Origin: an uncultured Lachnospiraceae bacterium
GTDB taxonomy: Bacteria; Bacillota; Clostridia; Lachnospirales; Lachnospiraceae
Reading direction: 5' to 3'
NCBI GenBank assembly: GCA_947627645.1
Contig: CANQWV010000011.1
Location: forward strand, 1 to 34,011
Length of the DNA: 34,011 nucleotides
Under the pieces are notes generated by a model. The model had not been told where the DNA came from, made no database searches, and was given only the letters and a program-made list of their open reading frames with translations. Of this stretch, positions 17,701 to 26,200 are shown piece after piece. The position numbers were made by a program, and so were the translations under genes. How positions within the stretch are numbered: position 1 is the stretch's first letter; every line of letters begins with the position of its first letter.

Positions 17701-18225
17701 ATAGAGCAAAGTCCCCGCAAGCAGAGCCAGCTTCATTTTCCCTCTGCACAGGAACGGATATAATAACCATACGCCGACGATGCAGGCCTGCACGAACCAC
17801 ATCGCGCCATAGGGATAAAACAGGATATGCCTGATAAAATGTTCAGCCAGGTATCTCAGGCTCTTTCCATACCGGAGCCGTTGCGTAATCAATTCCAGCG
17901 CGGCGTTCGCGCCTCCCACGAAGATAAGAGGAATAAAAAGTCTGCGTGTATATCTGCGAAGCACCACGGCGACCTGCCGGTTCCAATCCGGACCGGCTTG
18001 CTTTTGCCTGTCTCGTCCTTGTTCATCCTGTCTTTGCCTGTCCTGTCCCTGTCCGTATAGTTTTCTGCCAAGCAAAAAACCGGACGTGACAAAAAAGAAC
18101 GGAACCGCCAGCCGGAAAACGCCCTGCGTAATCCAGAAGGCAAACCTCTGCGGAAAGCCATCGAAAATATGCGTATGGATTGCAACGACACAGACAGCGA
18201 AAAAAAGCCGAAGCACATCCAACAT
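14710..18225 (-). CDS. Membrane acyltransferase-3 fused to LamG-like and PL9-type pectate lyase domains
   Basis: 1171 residues. Residues 1-355 are an acyltransferase-3 membrane domain with about ten hydrophobic segments (MLDVLRLFFAVCVVAIHTH with the conserved His, then VPFFFVTSGFLLG). A further helix near 370-390 leads to an outside part. Residues about 395-700 are beta-rich and LamG-like. Residues about 830-1140 form a right-handed beta-helix that strongly resembles polysaccharide lyase family 9. It has the DADGFACQF, NADDGWDFYAK and GNGFKLGGDG segments, matching the calcium-binding Asp set (D; D-D-x-x-D) and catalytic Lys described for Pel9A. The lyase part therefore looks intact. Domain order implies an acyl transfer channel in the membrane with a uronan-cleaving domain outside. 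The frame extends upstream to 18369 but overlaps the previous gene; the ATG at 18225 matches the usual AT3 start. Such a fusion is not one I know as standard. Confidence 0.82.
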   Translation of the reverse strand: MLDVLRLFFAVCVVAIHTHIFDGFPQRFAFWITQGVFRLAVPFFFVTSGFLLGRKLYGQGQDRQRQDEQGRDRQKQAGPDWNRQVAVVLRRYTRRLFIPLIFVGGANAALELITQRLRYGKSLRYLAEHFIRHILFYPYGAMWFVQACIVGVWLLYPFLCRGKMKLALLAGTLLYGWALLGNNYYFLAQLAGLDGAVDSYMDFFLSARNGVFVGFPFLSLGIRAWDWYSANVGVRWRRVLLACAILLYAVEIYLTKNSVYLDDRALYLTHALLAPLLLLCIVDVELPISDSAAVGMQRASVWLYYSHRLIYGLGGLLCVVKLGEKWRGMGAFAAVLAMSAASFAVAWSLCGSAGRFCGGGRDRIRIGRKFMLVGCVTACILALAAFFLTRQLRDRRDWEYTAYGAGTDLEKTAYTGSYDAGRLTVENTGSGKLVTYGADGLSFYYTELDAREDNFVLSAQVTVDSWTMTNGEDDGFGLMASDSVGEHGDSIDFWNNSYMAAVTKVEYQWNSETQKASNVGDLITMRQGIAAREKIGSAEAYPENAQAAAHTQTVRTYTLEESQGSRGAGTYNIIGNYTSISASGGEHPPAGTVGEEELLTTIKLEICRDNTGYRLRYIEEDGTVHEKLFYDRKRENLAVIDPEHVYVGFFVTRQARITFQDMKLSVTDARTDPRAEEGPPEVMDPDFRVTSSHTSNAEAYELIFETNYGGTLSIKEEQGGALVTDAVLEAGESYSLPCQLREGENRYEVSFLPKEEAEDGKEDDHAGRREEEGAYEGKDRPQILSDPSEAVFWHTVSYQKLGDENGDIYTSPDRDHTDAVSTMTEERTDSRPGTRENPVSLAEAAAYAAPGQRILLADGEYRLSEPLTIEQGHNGTKEKPIVLTADPSNVKRPVLNFQKKCGGITLSADYWVFDGFDCTGSAVNEYGIHLSGSHNRLENLEIYRNGNTGLHISSLSVWDEAGEWPSDNYIFNCISYGNCDDAYEDADGFACQFTAGPGNVFDGCTAHHNADDGWDFYAKLWLEPLGPVTLKNCTAYQNGYLEDGREAGNGNGFKLGGDGMPGGHILENCLSYENRKDGFTSNSCPDITLTDCTAIDNGGCNIRLYTKNQKSTAYSVHGFRSIRTDTKTGKSDVLDGCGTQKEDELCNEGNYYWDVERRAAVNSLGEAGAEE

Positions 18226-18262
18226 TTTCGAATGTCCGCCAGGATCTGCCAGAAGCCTCTTT

Positions 18263-19459
18263 CTATTTTTTAAAGTAATCTGCCTGGTACAGCTTCCTCG
18301 CATATCTCCCGACCTCCCGGATATCGCAGCCCGCATCCCGGATCTCCTTCCACGCACCCGCACGCGCACCCTCTGCCACGGGCTTCAGGGAAAGCAGCCA
18401 ATCGGCCCAGGCCTGAGCTCCATCGGCCAAAGGCATCACGGCAAAATCCTCCCGGATTCTTGCTTCCGGCGGAACTACATCAGAGACCAGGCAGCGCAGT
18501 CCGGACGCCTGTGCCTCCAAACTCACAAAAGACAAGCCTTCCTCAATGCTGGGCAACACGAATGCATCCATAGCGCTCAGATATTCATCCACCCTATCCG
18601 TAACTCCTGCAAAGATTACTTTCTCCGCCAGAGCGCACCCGACGGCCTGCTCTTTTATCTGGTTCATAAATTCACCTCCGCCCACCAGCAAAAGCCTTGC
18701 CTGTGAGTTCTTCTCCGCGGCAATGCGGAAGGTTTCAAGCAGAAAGCGATGATTCTTTAGATAGGTAAAGCTGCCAACATGGCCGATCACCAGCGCGTTG
18801 TCCTCCAATCCCAGTCTTTTCCGGCAGGACGCTCTCTTTTCCGCGGAAAAGGCAAAGCGCTCCGTATCGATACAATTCGTAAAAATCATCGCCTCGTCTA
18901 TGTGCTTCTGCCCGCACATATACTCCGCCGCCCAGGAGGAGCAGGCGGCAATCTTTGCTGTAGTGTGCCGGATCAGCCATCTGAGGCAGCCGGCTTTCAG
19001 ACGGTTTGTCCCCCTCGGGACGGAATGTCCATGGGCGATCCGGTATTTTATCCCTGCGTGTATGGCCGCAAGCAAAGCCTCCGCCTGGAAGCGCAGATTA
19101 GACGTATGGATATGAATGAGCTGGAATTTCTCCTCTCTGCACAGCCGATACAACTGCCCGAAACAATAGAACTGCTTCGCAAGCCCGCCCATACCTGACG
19201 ACGGCGGCAGCTCCGATACGATGCGGACGCCCTCCACCACAAATTCCTCTGCCAGGGAAGCGTCCTCAATCCCCCTACAGTACCAGGTAAACGAATATTC
19301 CTCCTGCGGCAGGGCTCTCACCAAGTTCAGCAGAAACAGCTGCACCCCGCCTCTCATGAGAGGGAAAGGCGAGACCAGCAGGATCTTTTTTCTATTACTT
19401 CTACTATTGCTATCACTATGTCCCTTCTCTCTATCTTTTCGATCAATCCCAAAACGCAT
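18263..19459 (-). CDS. GT4 family glycosyltransferase, EpsF-like
   Basis: 398 residues, GT-B fold, distinct from the four-paralog group. After a charged N-terminus (a serine/asparagine-rich stretch) comes KKILLVSPFPLMRGGVQLFL near 25. It continues with IHIHTSNLRFQAEALLA, then a YRIAHGHSVPRGTNRLKAG segment, IGHVGSFTYLKNHRFLLE near 230 and SIEEGLSFVSLEAQASGL near 320 (E-x7-E type). These features are typical of EpsF/capsular GT4 enzymes of Firmicutes, which transfer hexoses or N-acetylhexosamines. The ATG has GGGAGG 9 bases upstream. It lies 36 bases after the initiating transferase gene and 37 bases before the acyltransferase-lyase gene, so it probably adds one of the first sugars to the lipid-linked primer. 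Confidence 0.88.
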   Translation of the reverse strand: MRFGIDRKDREKGHSDSNSRSNRKKILLVSPFPLMRGGVQLFLLNLVRALPQEEYSFTWYCRGIEDASLAEEFVVEGVRIVSELPPSSGMGGLAKQFYCFGQLYRLCREEKFQLIHIHTSNLRFQAEALLAAIHAGIKYRIAHGHSVPRGTNRLKAGCLRWLIRHTTAKIAACSSWAAEYMCGQKHIDEAMIFTNCIDTERFAFSAEKRASCRKRLGLEDNALVIGHVGSFTYLKNHRFLLETFRIAAEKNSQARLLLVGGGEFMNQIKEQAVGCALAEKVIFAGVTDRVDEYLSAMDAFVLPSIEEGLSFVSLEAQASGLRCLVSDVVPPEARIREDFAVMPLADGAQAWADWLLSLKPVAEGARAGAWKEIRDAGCDIREVGRYARKLYQADYFKK

Positions 19460-19495
19460 AGACGCATCCCTCCCTGCTATTTTCCATCGCAGAGC

Positions 19496-20149
19496 TCATT
19501 CATCCACGCCTTCGCGCAGAAGCACCTGTTTCATCGTCTTCCAGAATATTCTCCAATCCAGGAGGAAACCCATTTTTTCCAGATATTCCCTGTCGCAGAC
19601 CGCTTTCTCCTCATCTGCCAGCAAATCACGCCCATTCACCTGCGCCCAGCCGGTAAGCCCCGGACGCAGCTGATATACGCCGTCCTCCCAGCGCATGACG
19701 TGCATATTCCTCTCCTGCGGAATCAACGGTCTGGGCCCGATCAGGCTCATCCTGCCACACAGAACCTGAAACAGCTGAGGTAGTTCGTCCAGGCTGGTGC
19801 TGCGCAGGAAGCGTCCATATCCCGTAATGTATTCCCTTCGATCCGCTGCTTTTTTCGTCCATACAGAAGGAGGGACGTTGTTTCTCATGCTGGAAAATTT
19901 AACCAGTGTGAACAATTCTCCGTCCCTTCCCACCCGCTTCTGCCGAAAAAAAACCGGGGAGGCAGGATACAAAAGTTTCAATGTCAACGCGATCAGAAGC
20001 ATAGGAAACGCCAGAAACCCCAGCGCCGCAGCCGAAAACACAATATCCATAGCTCTCTTCAGCGGCAGATATCTCCTCTGGCGTTTCGTCAGGATATGCG
20101 CATCCTTCTTGCCCCTTCGCTCTGTCGTATCGAAGATCCTTTCACCCAT
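19496..20149 (-). CDS. Undecaprenyl-phosphate sugar-1-phosphate transferase (initiating, EpsL/WcaJ-type core)
   Basis: 217 residues, the short catalytic form of the bacterial sugar transferase family (PF02397). LKRAMDIVFSAAALGF begins the single membrane segment near 30-55, followed by VFFRQKRVGRDGELFTLVKF. The catalytic motifs DELPQLFQVLCGRMSLIGPR near 117 and QLRPGLTGWAQVNGRD near 160 are present. The enzyme attaches a sugar phosphate to the lipid carrier and thus starts a repeat unit. The donor is not deducible; UDP-GlcNAc, UDP-galactose or a diamino sugar are typical. It overlaps the LicD stop by 8 bases with GGAG 8 bases before the ATG, which indicates translational coupling. Confidence 0.92.
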   Translation of the reverse strand: MGERIFDTTERRGKKDAHILTKRQRRYLPLKRAMDIVFSAAALGFLAFPMLLIALTLKLLYPASPVFFRQKRVGRDGELFTLVKFSSMRNNVPPSVWTKKAADRREYITGYGRFLRSTSLDELPQLFQVLCGRMSLIGPRPLIPQERNMHVMRWEDGVYQLRPGLTGWAQVNGRDLLADEEKAVCDREYLEKMGFLLDWRIFWKTMKQVLLREGVDE

Positions 20150-20987
20150 CTGCAGCTCTCCTCAGCAGAACCTTCTGCATATGCGGACGTTTCCGCACTT
20201 CCGGCGGCATCCGCCAGTCACTGCCGTACATCTGCGCCAGGTATTTCTCCCAACAGGACGGCACATGGAAAGTCCGCCCGCGCAGAGAGAGCTCAGCGGT
20301 CTTCGTATATTCCTCCCTGCGCATCCGCTCCTGCGGTCCGCAGCTGGAAGCCACAGCCCCCACATAGCTACTTGTCTCAAAAGGAAAACGACGTGCGTAG
20401 CGGACGACTGTCCTGGTCCAGAATCCTTCTCCTCCCAGTCTTCCGATCAGCCTGACCGGCGGAGCCAAAAGAAGACGGCCGATCTGTTTCCCTGGCGTCG
20501 GGCGGCGAACCAGATAGGGAAGCGCATCCCAGGAAGGAAATCGTTTTAAGATCTGAGCGACCCGAAGCCAGAGGGCAGAAAAAACCTCATTCTGCGGCAG
20601 GCCGTCCATGGGATAGATGTCCAGCCAGAGATGCGGGACGCCCAGAGAGCGATCCGGTATGAAGGTCTCCAAGTCCGCAAGCTTTGCGTGAGGAAAAAAG
20701 GAGTTCTTCTTCTCCGGAGCAAAAAGCGTATACCCGCCCAGTCTGTTTCCTGGAAGCTCCGCGAGCAGCCGCTCATAATCGGGTCGAGGCAGCAGAACAT
20801 CCAGATCGTCATCCCAGGCAATAAAATCATGCCGCCTCGCTGCTCCCAGCAGGGTGCCGCCGCAGAGGTAATAACGGATCCTATGGGCGTCGCAATAGTC
20901 TGCAAAAGCACAAAGCATGGAAAAAAGCCTGTCATGAATCTCTTCCTGCGTCAGTTCATGCTCTGAGCCCTTCAGATTGTTTAACAT
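20142..20987 (-). CDS. LicD-family phosphotransferase
   Basis: 281 residues. The LicD core is clear: RYYLCGGTLLGAARRHDFIA near 45 is followed by WDDDLDVLLPRPDYERL, with the metal-binding DDDLD. Later it has a PHLWLDIYPMDGLP segment and a C-terminal WEKYLAQMYGSDWRMPP that fits the family's closing region. LicD proteins add phosphocholine or other phospho-substituents to surface glycans such as teichoic and lipo-oligosaccharides. Some members transfer ribitol- or glycerol-phosphate. No choline kinase, choline uptake or CTP:phosphocholine cytidylyltransferase gene is in this window, so the substituent remains open. The ATG at 20987 lies inside the end of the O-antigen-ligase gene (32-base overlap), indicating tight coupling. 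Confidence 0.9.
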   Translation of the reverse strand: MLNNLKGSEHELTQEEIHDRLFSMLCAFADYCDAHRIRYYLCGGTLLGAARRHDFIAWDDDLDVLLPRPDYERLLAELPGNRLGGYTLFAPEKKNSFFPHAKLADLETFIPDRSLGVPHLWLDIYPMDGLPQNEVFSALWLRVAQILKRFPSWDALPYLVRRPTPGKQIGRLLLAPPVRLIGRLGGEGFWTRTVVRYARRFPFETSSYVGAVASSCGPQERMRREEYTKTAELSLRGRTFHVPSCWEKYLAQMYGSDWRMPPEVRKRPHMQKVLLRRAADG

Positions 20988-22347
20988 TCTGCGGTGGTCT
21001 CCCTTCTTCGTTTCGTTTCGCGGCCAGCAGACCCAGTCCGATCCAGAGGAACGGCGTAGTAGCGACGACATTGATGTTGAAAAAATCCTGGATCAGATAG
21101 CAGGCAAGCCCGGCGCCAAGCGCCGCAGTAAAGTCGTCCTTTCGGTTCCTGAGCCATGCCGCGCAGCCCGCACCGATCAGGGCGAGATAACACGCAAGTC
21201 CCAGAACCCCGGTATCCATCAGATATCCCAGATAACTGTTGTGGACATTACGGATGCTCACGACACGGTTCATCTCCTCATTCACAGTATGGATATCAAT
21301 CAGCCATGCGCCGGAGCAAGGCCCGTTCCCAAGAATCGGTTTTCGGACGACGGAAGTCCACGCCTGCTGCCAGGCGCCGATCCGGTCGTGTCCGAAGGAC
21401 GGTTCAATGTGGCCGTGGAGAATGGAGGACGCCTCGTAGAGGAAGCCCGATTCCCCGGGCCAGAAATAGACGGCAGCAAGTCCCAGCACCACCGCCGCCG
21501 CACAGACAATTCCCGCACGTTTCGCCCATTTCGGATTTCTGATCACAACCGGAGGGACGACAGCCAGACAACCCAGCAGCCCCACTTTTCCCGCGTCTAC
21601 ATCGCTTCCCAGCAGAGCATAAAGGGAGATGACGGCCGGAACCAGCAGAAGGAGATCCTTCCTGCAGGCCGAACGGACGGCAAAAACCGTAAGAATGGGA
21701 ATTGCGAAACAGAGAAACGCGGCAAGAACATCCACATTTCCCATCGTTCCGAGGTAAGCGCCTGTGTATTCCTGATATTTGTTGTAATAGTTCAGCCCTT
21801 CCGGATACATCCCAAGAGGATTGCCCCCAGCCAGCTGAATGACCGAGAGGATTCCGGATAAGAGTACGGAGACTCCAAGGACCCGGATATGCATCGCCTT
21901 CGGGCGGCCGAACAGCGACACGCCGAGGAAAGCCAGCGTGTAAGACGCCACGAAGAGGACACTGTTCGTATTGGAAGATCTCAGCATGAAAAAGCTGTCC
22001 CGCACCGAGGCAGAAAAGCAGGCAGAAACGATATGAATCACGAGAAAAGCAAGCGCGGCGGCATGATACCAGCGGAAGCGCACGAAAACCGACAGCTTCT
22101 TCGCTCTACACCAGAGCAGATATCCTCCCAGACATACGAGCCATACGACGTTGATCCCCAGCCAGAGTTTTGCTTTGGTCTCCACCAGGTTGAGGTAGCC
22201 GTAATCGCCAAGCCCTATCATCAGCGGAAAGAATCCGAAGACAACCAGAAGATACAATTCCACGATGTCCTCGCAGACGCTCTGTGGATCCAGGTGCTGC
22301 TCACGTCTTTTTACACGGCGTGCGCCATTCTTCTTTTTCCCGGCCAT
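20956..22347 (-). CDS. O-antigen ligase/polymerase-like membrane protein (Wzy/WaaL family)
   Basis: 463 residues with about 11-12 hydrophobic segments after a basic N-terminus (GKKKNGARRVKRREQ). The conserved large outer loop holds a SFGHDRIGAWQQAWTSVV stretch, then KPILGNGP and the RNVHNSYLGYLMDTGVLGL segment, matching the R..W / G.G / HNxYL..G..GL pattern of the PF04932 family. It may polymerise lipid-linked repeats (Wzy) or transfer a finished glycan to an acceptor (WaaL/LytR-like role); sequence alone does not separate these. AAAGGGGAC precedes the ATG at 22347 by 7 bases, only 2 bases after the GT26 stop. A longer frame to 22479 has no better site. A Wzx flippase, which a Wzy route needs, is not in the window. 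Confidence 0.85.
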   Translation of the reverse strand: MAGKKKNGARRVKRREQHLDPQSVCEDIVELYLLVVFGFFPLMIGLGDYGYLNLVETKAKLWLGINVVWLVCLGGYLLWCRAKKLSVFVRFRWYHAAALAFLVIHIVSACFSASVRDSFFMLRSSNTNSVLFVASYTLAFLGVSLFGRPKAMHIRVLGVSVLLSGILSVIQLAGGNPLGMYPEGLNYYNKYQEYTGAYLGTMGNVDVLAAFLCFAIPILTVFAVRSACRKDLLLLVPAVISLYALLGSDVDAGKVGLLGCLAVVPPVVIRNPKWAKRAGIVCAAAVVLGLAAVYFWPGESGFLYEASSILHGHIEPSFGHDRIGAWQQAWTSVVRKPILGNGPCSGAWLIDIHTVNEEMNRVVSIRNVHNSYLGYLMDTGVLGLACYLALIGAGCAAWLRNRKDDFTAALGAGLACYLIQDFFNINVVATTPFLWIGLGLLAAKRNEEGRPPQNVKQSEGLRA

Positions 22348-22349
22348 CG

Positions 22350-23108
22350 CTAGTCCCCTTTCGCCTTTCGATTTCCAAAGGCCTTCTTCATCGTTTCCCA
22401 GAGCGCCAGAAGCGGAAGCTCCATGGACATACAAACTCTTCCAAACCTCCAGGGCTCCTGAAGAAAGCGGAAGGCCCATTCAAGATTATGCTTTCTCCAG
22501 CTCTCCGGGGCTCGCTTCAGATCCCCGGCGCAGACATCGATCCAGCCGCCGCAGCCGCAGGCAAGCCTGGCTCCCGTCGTCTCCCCAAACTCCGCCATCC
22601 AAAGCTCCTGCTTCGGGGAGCCCAGGCAAACCAAAAGCAGCTCCGGCGCACAGCGTGCAATCTCCTCCGCCGCAGCCTCCGGATCCTGAAAAAAACCATG
22701 CTGAAACCCGCAGAGCTGCAAATCCGGGTAGCGCTCCCGCAGGCATCGTCCTGCCTTCTCGGCCGTCCCCGGCTTCCCGCCCAGTATATATACCCGAGTC
22801 CCTGCAAGCTCCGGCAAAAGCACGTCCAGAAAATCCATGCACGGGATCCGTTCCACCAGAGGTGCGCCCAGAATGCGGGAAGCACAGACGACCCCATAGC
22901 CATCCGCCAGAGACAGATCCGCCCGGTTTATCGCCTCACGGTATCTCTCGTCGCGGCGCGCCATCCTCAGCAGATTGGCGTTTGTACCGGCTATATAATG
23001 CCAGGAAGAGCTGCATAGCATAGCCCTGGCTCTCCCGACGGCTTCCTCCAACGTAATGTTGTCGAACTGCACGTCAAAAAGCGCAGCGCGTCTCTGATCT
23101 CGATTCAT
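22350..23108 (-). CDS. WecG/TagA/CpsF-family (GT26) glycosyltransferase
   Basis: 252 residues, the normal length of the family. WHYIAGTNANLLRMARR lies near 36 (the T-x-N-ANLLRMA motif), INRADLSLADGYGVVCAS near 60 (with the catalytic Asp of the TagA group), RVYILGGKPGTAEKAG near 105, LLLVCLGSPKQELWMAE near 157 and WRKHNLEWAFRFLQEPWRF near 205. These enzymes, such as TagA, add N-acetylmannosamine or a related sugar to the lipid-linked first sugar, which makes this the likely second step of the glycan. The C-terminus is longer and charged, in line with membrane association. It is first in the polysaccharide run, 150 bases after the surface protein stop, and has only a weak AAGAAAG ribosome site. 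Confidence 0.9.
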   Translation of the reverse strand: MNRDQRRAALFDVQFDNITLEEAVGRARAMLCSSSWHYIAGTNANLLRMARRDERYREAINRADLSLADGYGVVCASRILGAPLVERIPCMDFLDVLLPELAGTRVYILGGKPGTAEKAGRCLRERYPDLQLCGFQHGFFQDPEAAAEEIARCAPELLLVCLGSPKQELWMAEFGETTGARLACGCGGWIDVCAGDLKRAPESWRKHNLEWAFRFLQEPWRFGRVCMSMELPLLALWETMKKAFGNRKAKGD

Positions 23109-23146
23109 GTTTTATCTTTCTTTGTCTTATTTTTCGCTCACATATT

Positions 23147-23175
23147 GCGGCGGATCGGTATTTCTGATCCGCCGC
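23147..23175. terminator. Strong hairpin between surface protein gene and GT26 gene
   Basis: Perfect 10-bp arms GCGGCGGATC (23147-23156) and GATCCGCCGC (23166-23175) around a 9-base loop. On the minus strand the arm is not followed by a T tract (it reads AATATGTGAGCG), so it is not a classical terminator for the surface protein gene; it may attenuate, slow polymerase or protect an mRNA end. On the plus strand TTTTTC does follow, but no plus gene leads into it. A second, weaker hairpin with ACTGCT/AGCAGT arms lies nearby at about 23211-23231. Confidence 0.45.
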
Positions 23176-23258
23176 TCATGTTTTTCTTATTAGCTGTTTT
23201 CTTATTGGTCCACTGCTTTCTCAATCAGCAGTTTTCTATGAACCTCACGTCTGGGCTG

Positions 23259-26200
23259 TCATCTGCGGTATCTTCTGCGCCTGTACGCGAACATCCCTGT
23301 CAGCAGCAGCGCCGCGCTGAGCAGAAGGAGCAAATACCAGATGATCGGAGTGTCGTCGCCTGTCTGCACCGAAGTAGTTCCTGCACCGACTTCCGGAGAC
23401 GGGGAAGGTGTTCCCGCGGCTCCCGCCTCAGTCTTGGATGCAGACTCTGTTTCACTTTCGGCAGCGGCAATCTGATTCGTGATCGTCACGCTCTCCGTAT
23501 AATTGTCGGAGTGGAACGTCACATTAGTTTTGTCCACAGTTACTTTATATTCCGTAGAATTGCCCACCGGTCTGCCATCAGCGTCTACTTCTGTCACATA
23601 CAGAGAAGTTTCCCCTTCTCCGTCGAAGCTGACGCCCACCTTCTCGGTTGCGGAGGATCCTCCAGCCAGCTTCAGAGGCACGATGTTCCGCGACACATGG
23701 GCGGACAGCTTCGTGAAGTCCGAATCTTCAAAGATTCCCGCGTAGAACGTCTTATTGCTGTCGCAGGGATTTCCATCCTGATCCAGCAGGCGTTTGGTAA
23801 TCTCCAGAGTCGCCTCCAGATGGAATCCATGCGGCGGCAGCTCCGGCAGATCGTTCGCGAACTCCAGCGTCACTGTCTGGCCTTCTTCCGTCACGGTCGC
23901 CTCGTTGCCCTCAAAGAAATCCGACTTGAAGCGCAATCCATCGTCCAGGCGGGCAGTGCCGTTGATCACATTTCCTTCGGCATCCACTTCCGCAACATAA
24001 TAGGTCTTCCCAATCTCAACATTCTTGAAGACTACCTTGGCAGAGCTCGTACCGGTGTAGGTCAGCGGCTTAATGCCAGATACTCTTTCTGTGCATCCAG
24101 AATCCCCGAACAGGGCGACATAGAACGTATGGTCATCTGCTACGACCGGAATACCGTTACAGAGCAGATCCTTCACTACCTTGATCTTTCCGCCCTTCTC
24201 TCCAGTCGCCGGCTTCGCTGTCGGCTCGGCTGTAGGTTCGGCTGTCTGTTCCGGAGCCGCTGTCGGCTCTGTCGCCGGTTCCGGCGTCGGAGTTACCTCC
24301 GGCGTTGCTATCGGCTCTTCCGTCGGCGTTGCTGTCGGCTCTTCCGTCGGTGTCGCTGTCGGTGTCGGCGTCACTGTTGGTGTTGGCGTCGCTGTTGGCG
24401 TTGGCGTCGGCGTCGCTGTTGGCGTCGGCGTCGCCGTCGCTGTTGGTGTCGGCGTCGCTGTTGGCGTCGGCGTCGCTGTTGGTGTCGGCGTCACTGTTGG
24501 TGTTGGCGTTGGAGTCGCCGTTGGTGTCGCCGTTGGCGTCGGCGTTGCCGTCGGCGTCGCTGTCGGCGTCGGCGTCGCTGTTGGTGTCGCCGTCGCTGTT
24601 GGTGTCGGCGTCGCTGTTGGTGTCGCCGTTGGCGTCGCTGTTGGCGTCGGCGTCGCTGTTGGCGTCGGCGTCGCTGTTGGTGTCGCCGTTGGCGTCGGCG
24701 TCGGAAGAACATCTTTGGTGTTTGTAAACTCTGCAACGGCCGTATCGTTTACTACGATCGTGCCTTTCTCTCCTTTCTTTGTCGTCACATAGCCATCCTG
24801 ATTCTCTTCGCTTTCGACTACCTCATAGGTAACGTCCGGCAACAGGTTCGTAGCTGTTACCTGGTCACCGCTCTTCAGCTTGAATTCTGCAACACCGTTC
24901 TTGAAATTCATATCGCCATACTGGCCATTGACCGACGTGTCGCTCAGGGTTACCTTAAAATTCCAAGCTCTGTCTGTCTCACCCAGATCTCCTGTCACAG
25001 TCTTCTTAACAGTCAGGCTGCCATGCATTCCGTCCCTGGAGTTCGTAAATTCTGCAACAGCCTCCTCGCCTTTCTTGATTATTCCTGTATCACCGACCTT
25101 CGCTGTAGTATAGCCATCCTGATTTGCTTCAGCCTCCACTATCTCATAAGTCACGCCCGGTATTGTATAAAAACTTCTGGTCGACCAATAACTTGATCCA
25201 GCGCTCAGCGTAAACTTGCTTACCGCTACGCCATTTTCAAAATACAAACTGCCGCGACGTCCGCTGATCGGCGGATCTGTTCGGAAGATTACTGTAAAGT
25301 TCCAATCTCTATTCTTCTCTCCCGCTGCACCTTCCACATACTTCTTAACCGTCAGATAGCCACCCTCAAGCGGCGTACTTACAGAATCCGAGTATGTGTT
25401 ATAGTGTGCGTTTCCAATCAGGGCTTCTGCATAGTTATTAACTCCCAAATCTTCCAGAGCGTTCTCAGTCACCTCCACAGTCAACTCCACGGAAACAGTC
25501 TCTCCGGCGGGCACCGCCGAATCCCCTTCAAATGTCCAGGTCACTGTCCGTGTCCCCTCATCATACACGCCGCCTTTCGTGGCAGATTTAAACTTAACAC
25601 CCTCATCCAGCTCATCTGTGAGCACAATCTTCATGCTCTCCGGGCTGGCGTTCTCACAGTCGATCTGATAAGTGATCTGATCACCGACCTTGACCATCCC
25701 GTCCTCGGGCACGCCAGACTTCACCGTTTTCACCGGTTTCGATTTAGTATTCGTGTAAGTCACAAGGGTTTCTCGCCCATCTCCACTTAGAACCTCTCCT
25801 TCAAAAATCACAAGAGATTCCTCGAGATAGTTATATGTTTCATTATAGACATCTTTTATTCTTGTTTCCCCGACCCCGGTGACGGAAGTTGTATAATCAA
25901 TCTCCTTATTATAGATGGGTCTCTTTCTCTCTGTTACACTATACTTTGTGCCTGCAGGAAGATTCTTAATCTTCAGGCTATCACCGTTGCCCAAATCAAA
26001 GTATATCCTTCCCATAGCTTCGGGATGTTTGGGGTCGTCTCCTTTGTCAATAGAATACTTCCCGTCTCCGAATTCTATCTCAACAGGCTCGCTTGTGAGC
26101 TTGCCATCTTCATCCAGCTTTGTGCCAGGCAAATATAGTTTTCCGTCTATCACCTCAAATGGATCGCCATTCTCGCCATAAAGATTCAGTTCAAACTGCC

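Noticed and set aside
24205-24704. Short regular repeats that might suggest a CRISPR array or satellite
   Set aside because: The units are 6-9 bases, in frame and encode Thr-Pro-Ala runs inside a large gene; there are no unique spacers of constant length.
23145-25196. A 683-residue plus-strand open frame opposite the surface protein gene
   Set aside because: It consists of Arg/Cys-rich low-complexity translation of the antisense of the Thr-Pro repeat, with no start site and no family features. The minus-strand gene explains this DNA.
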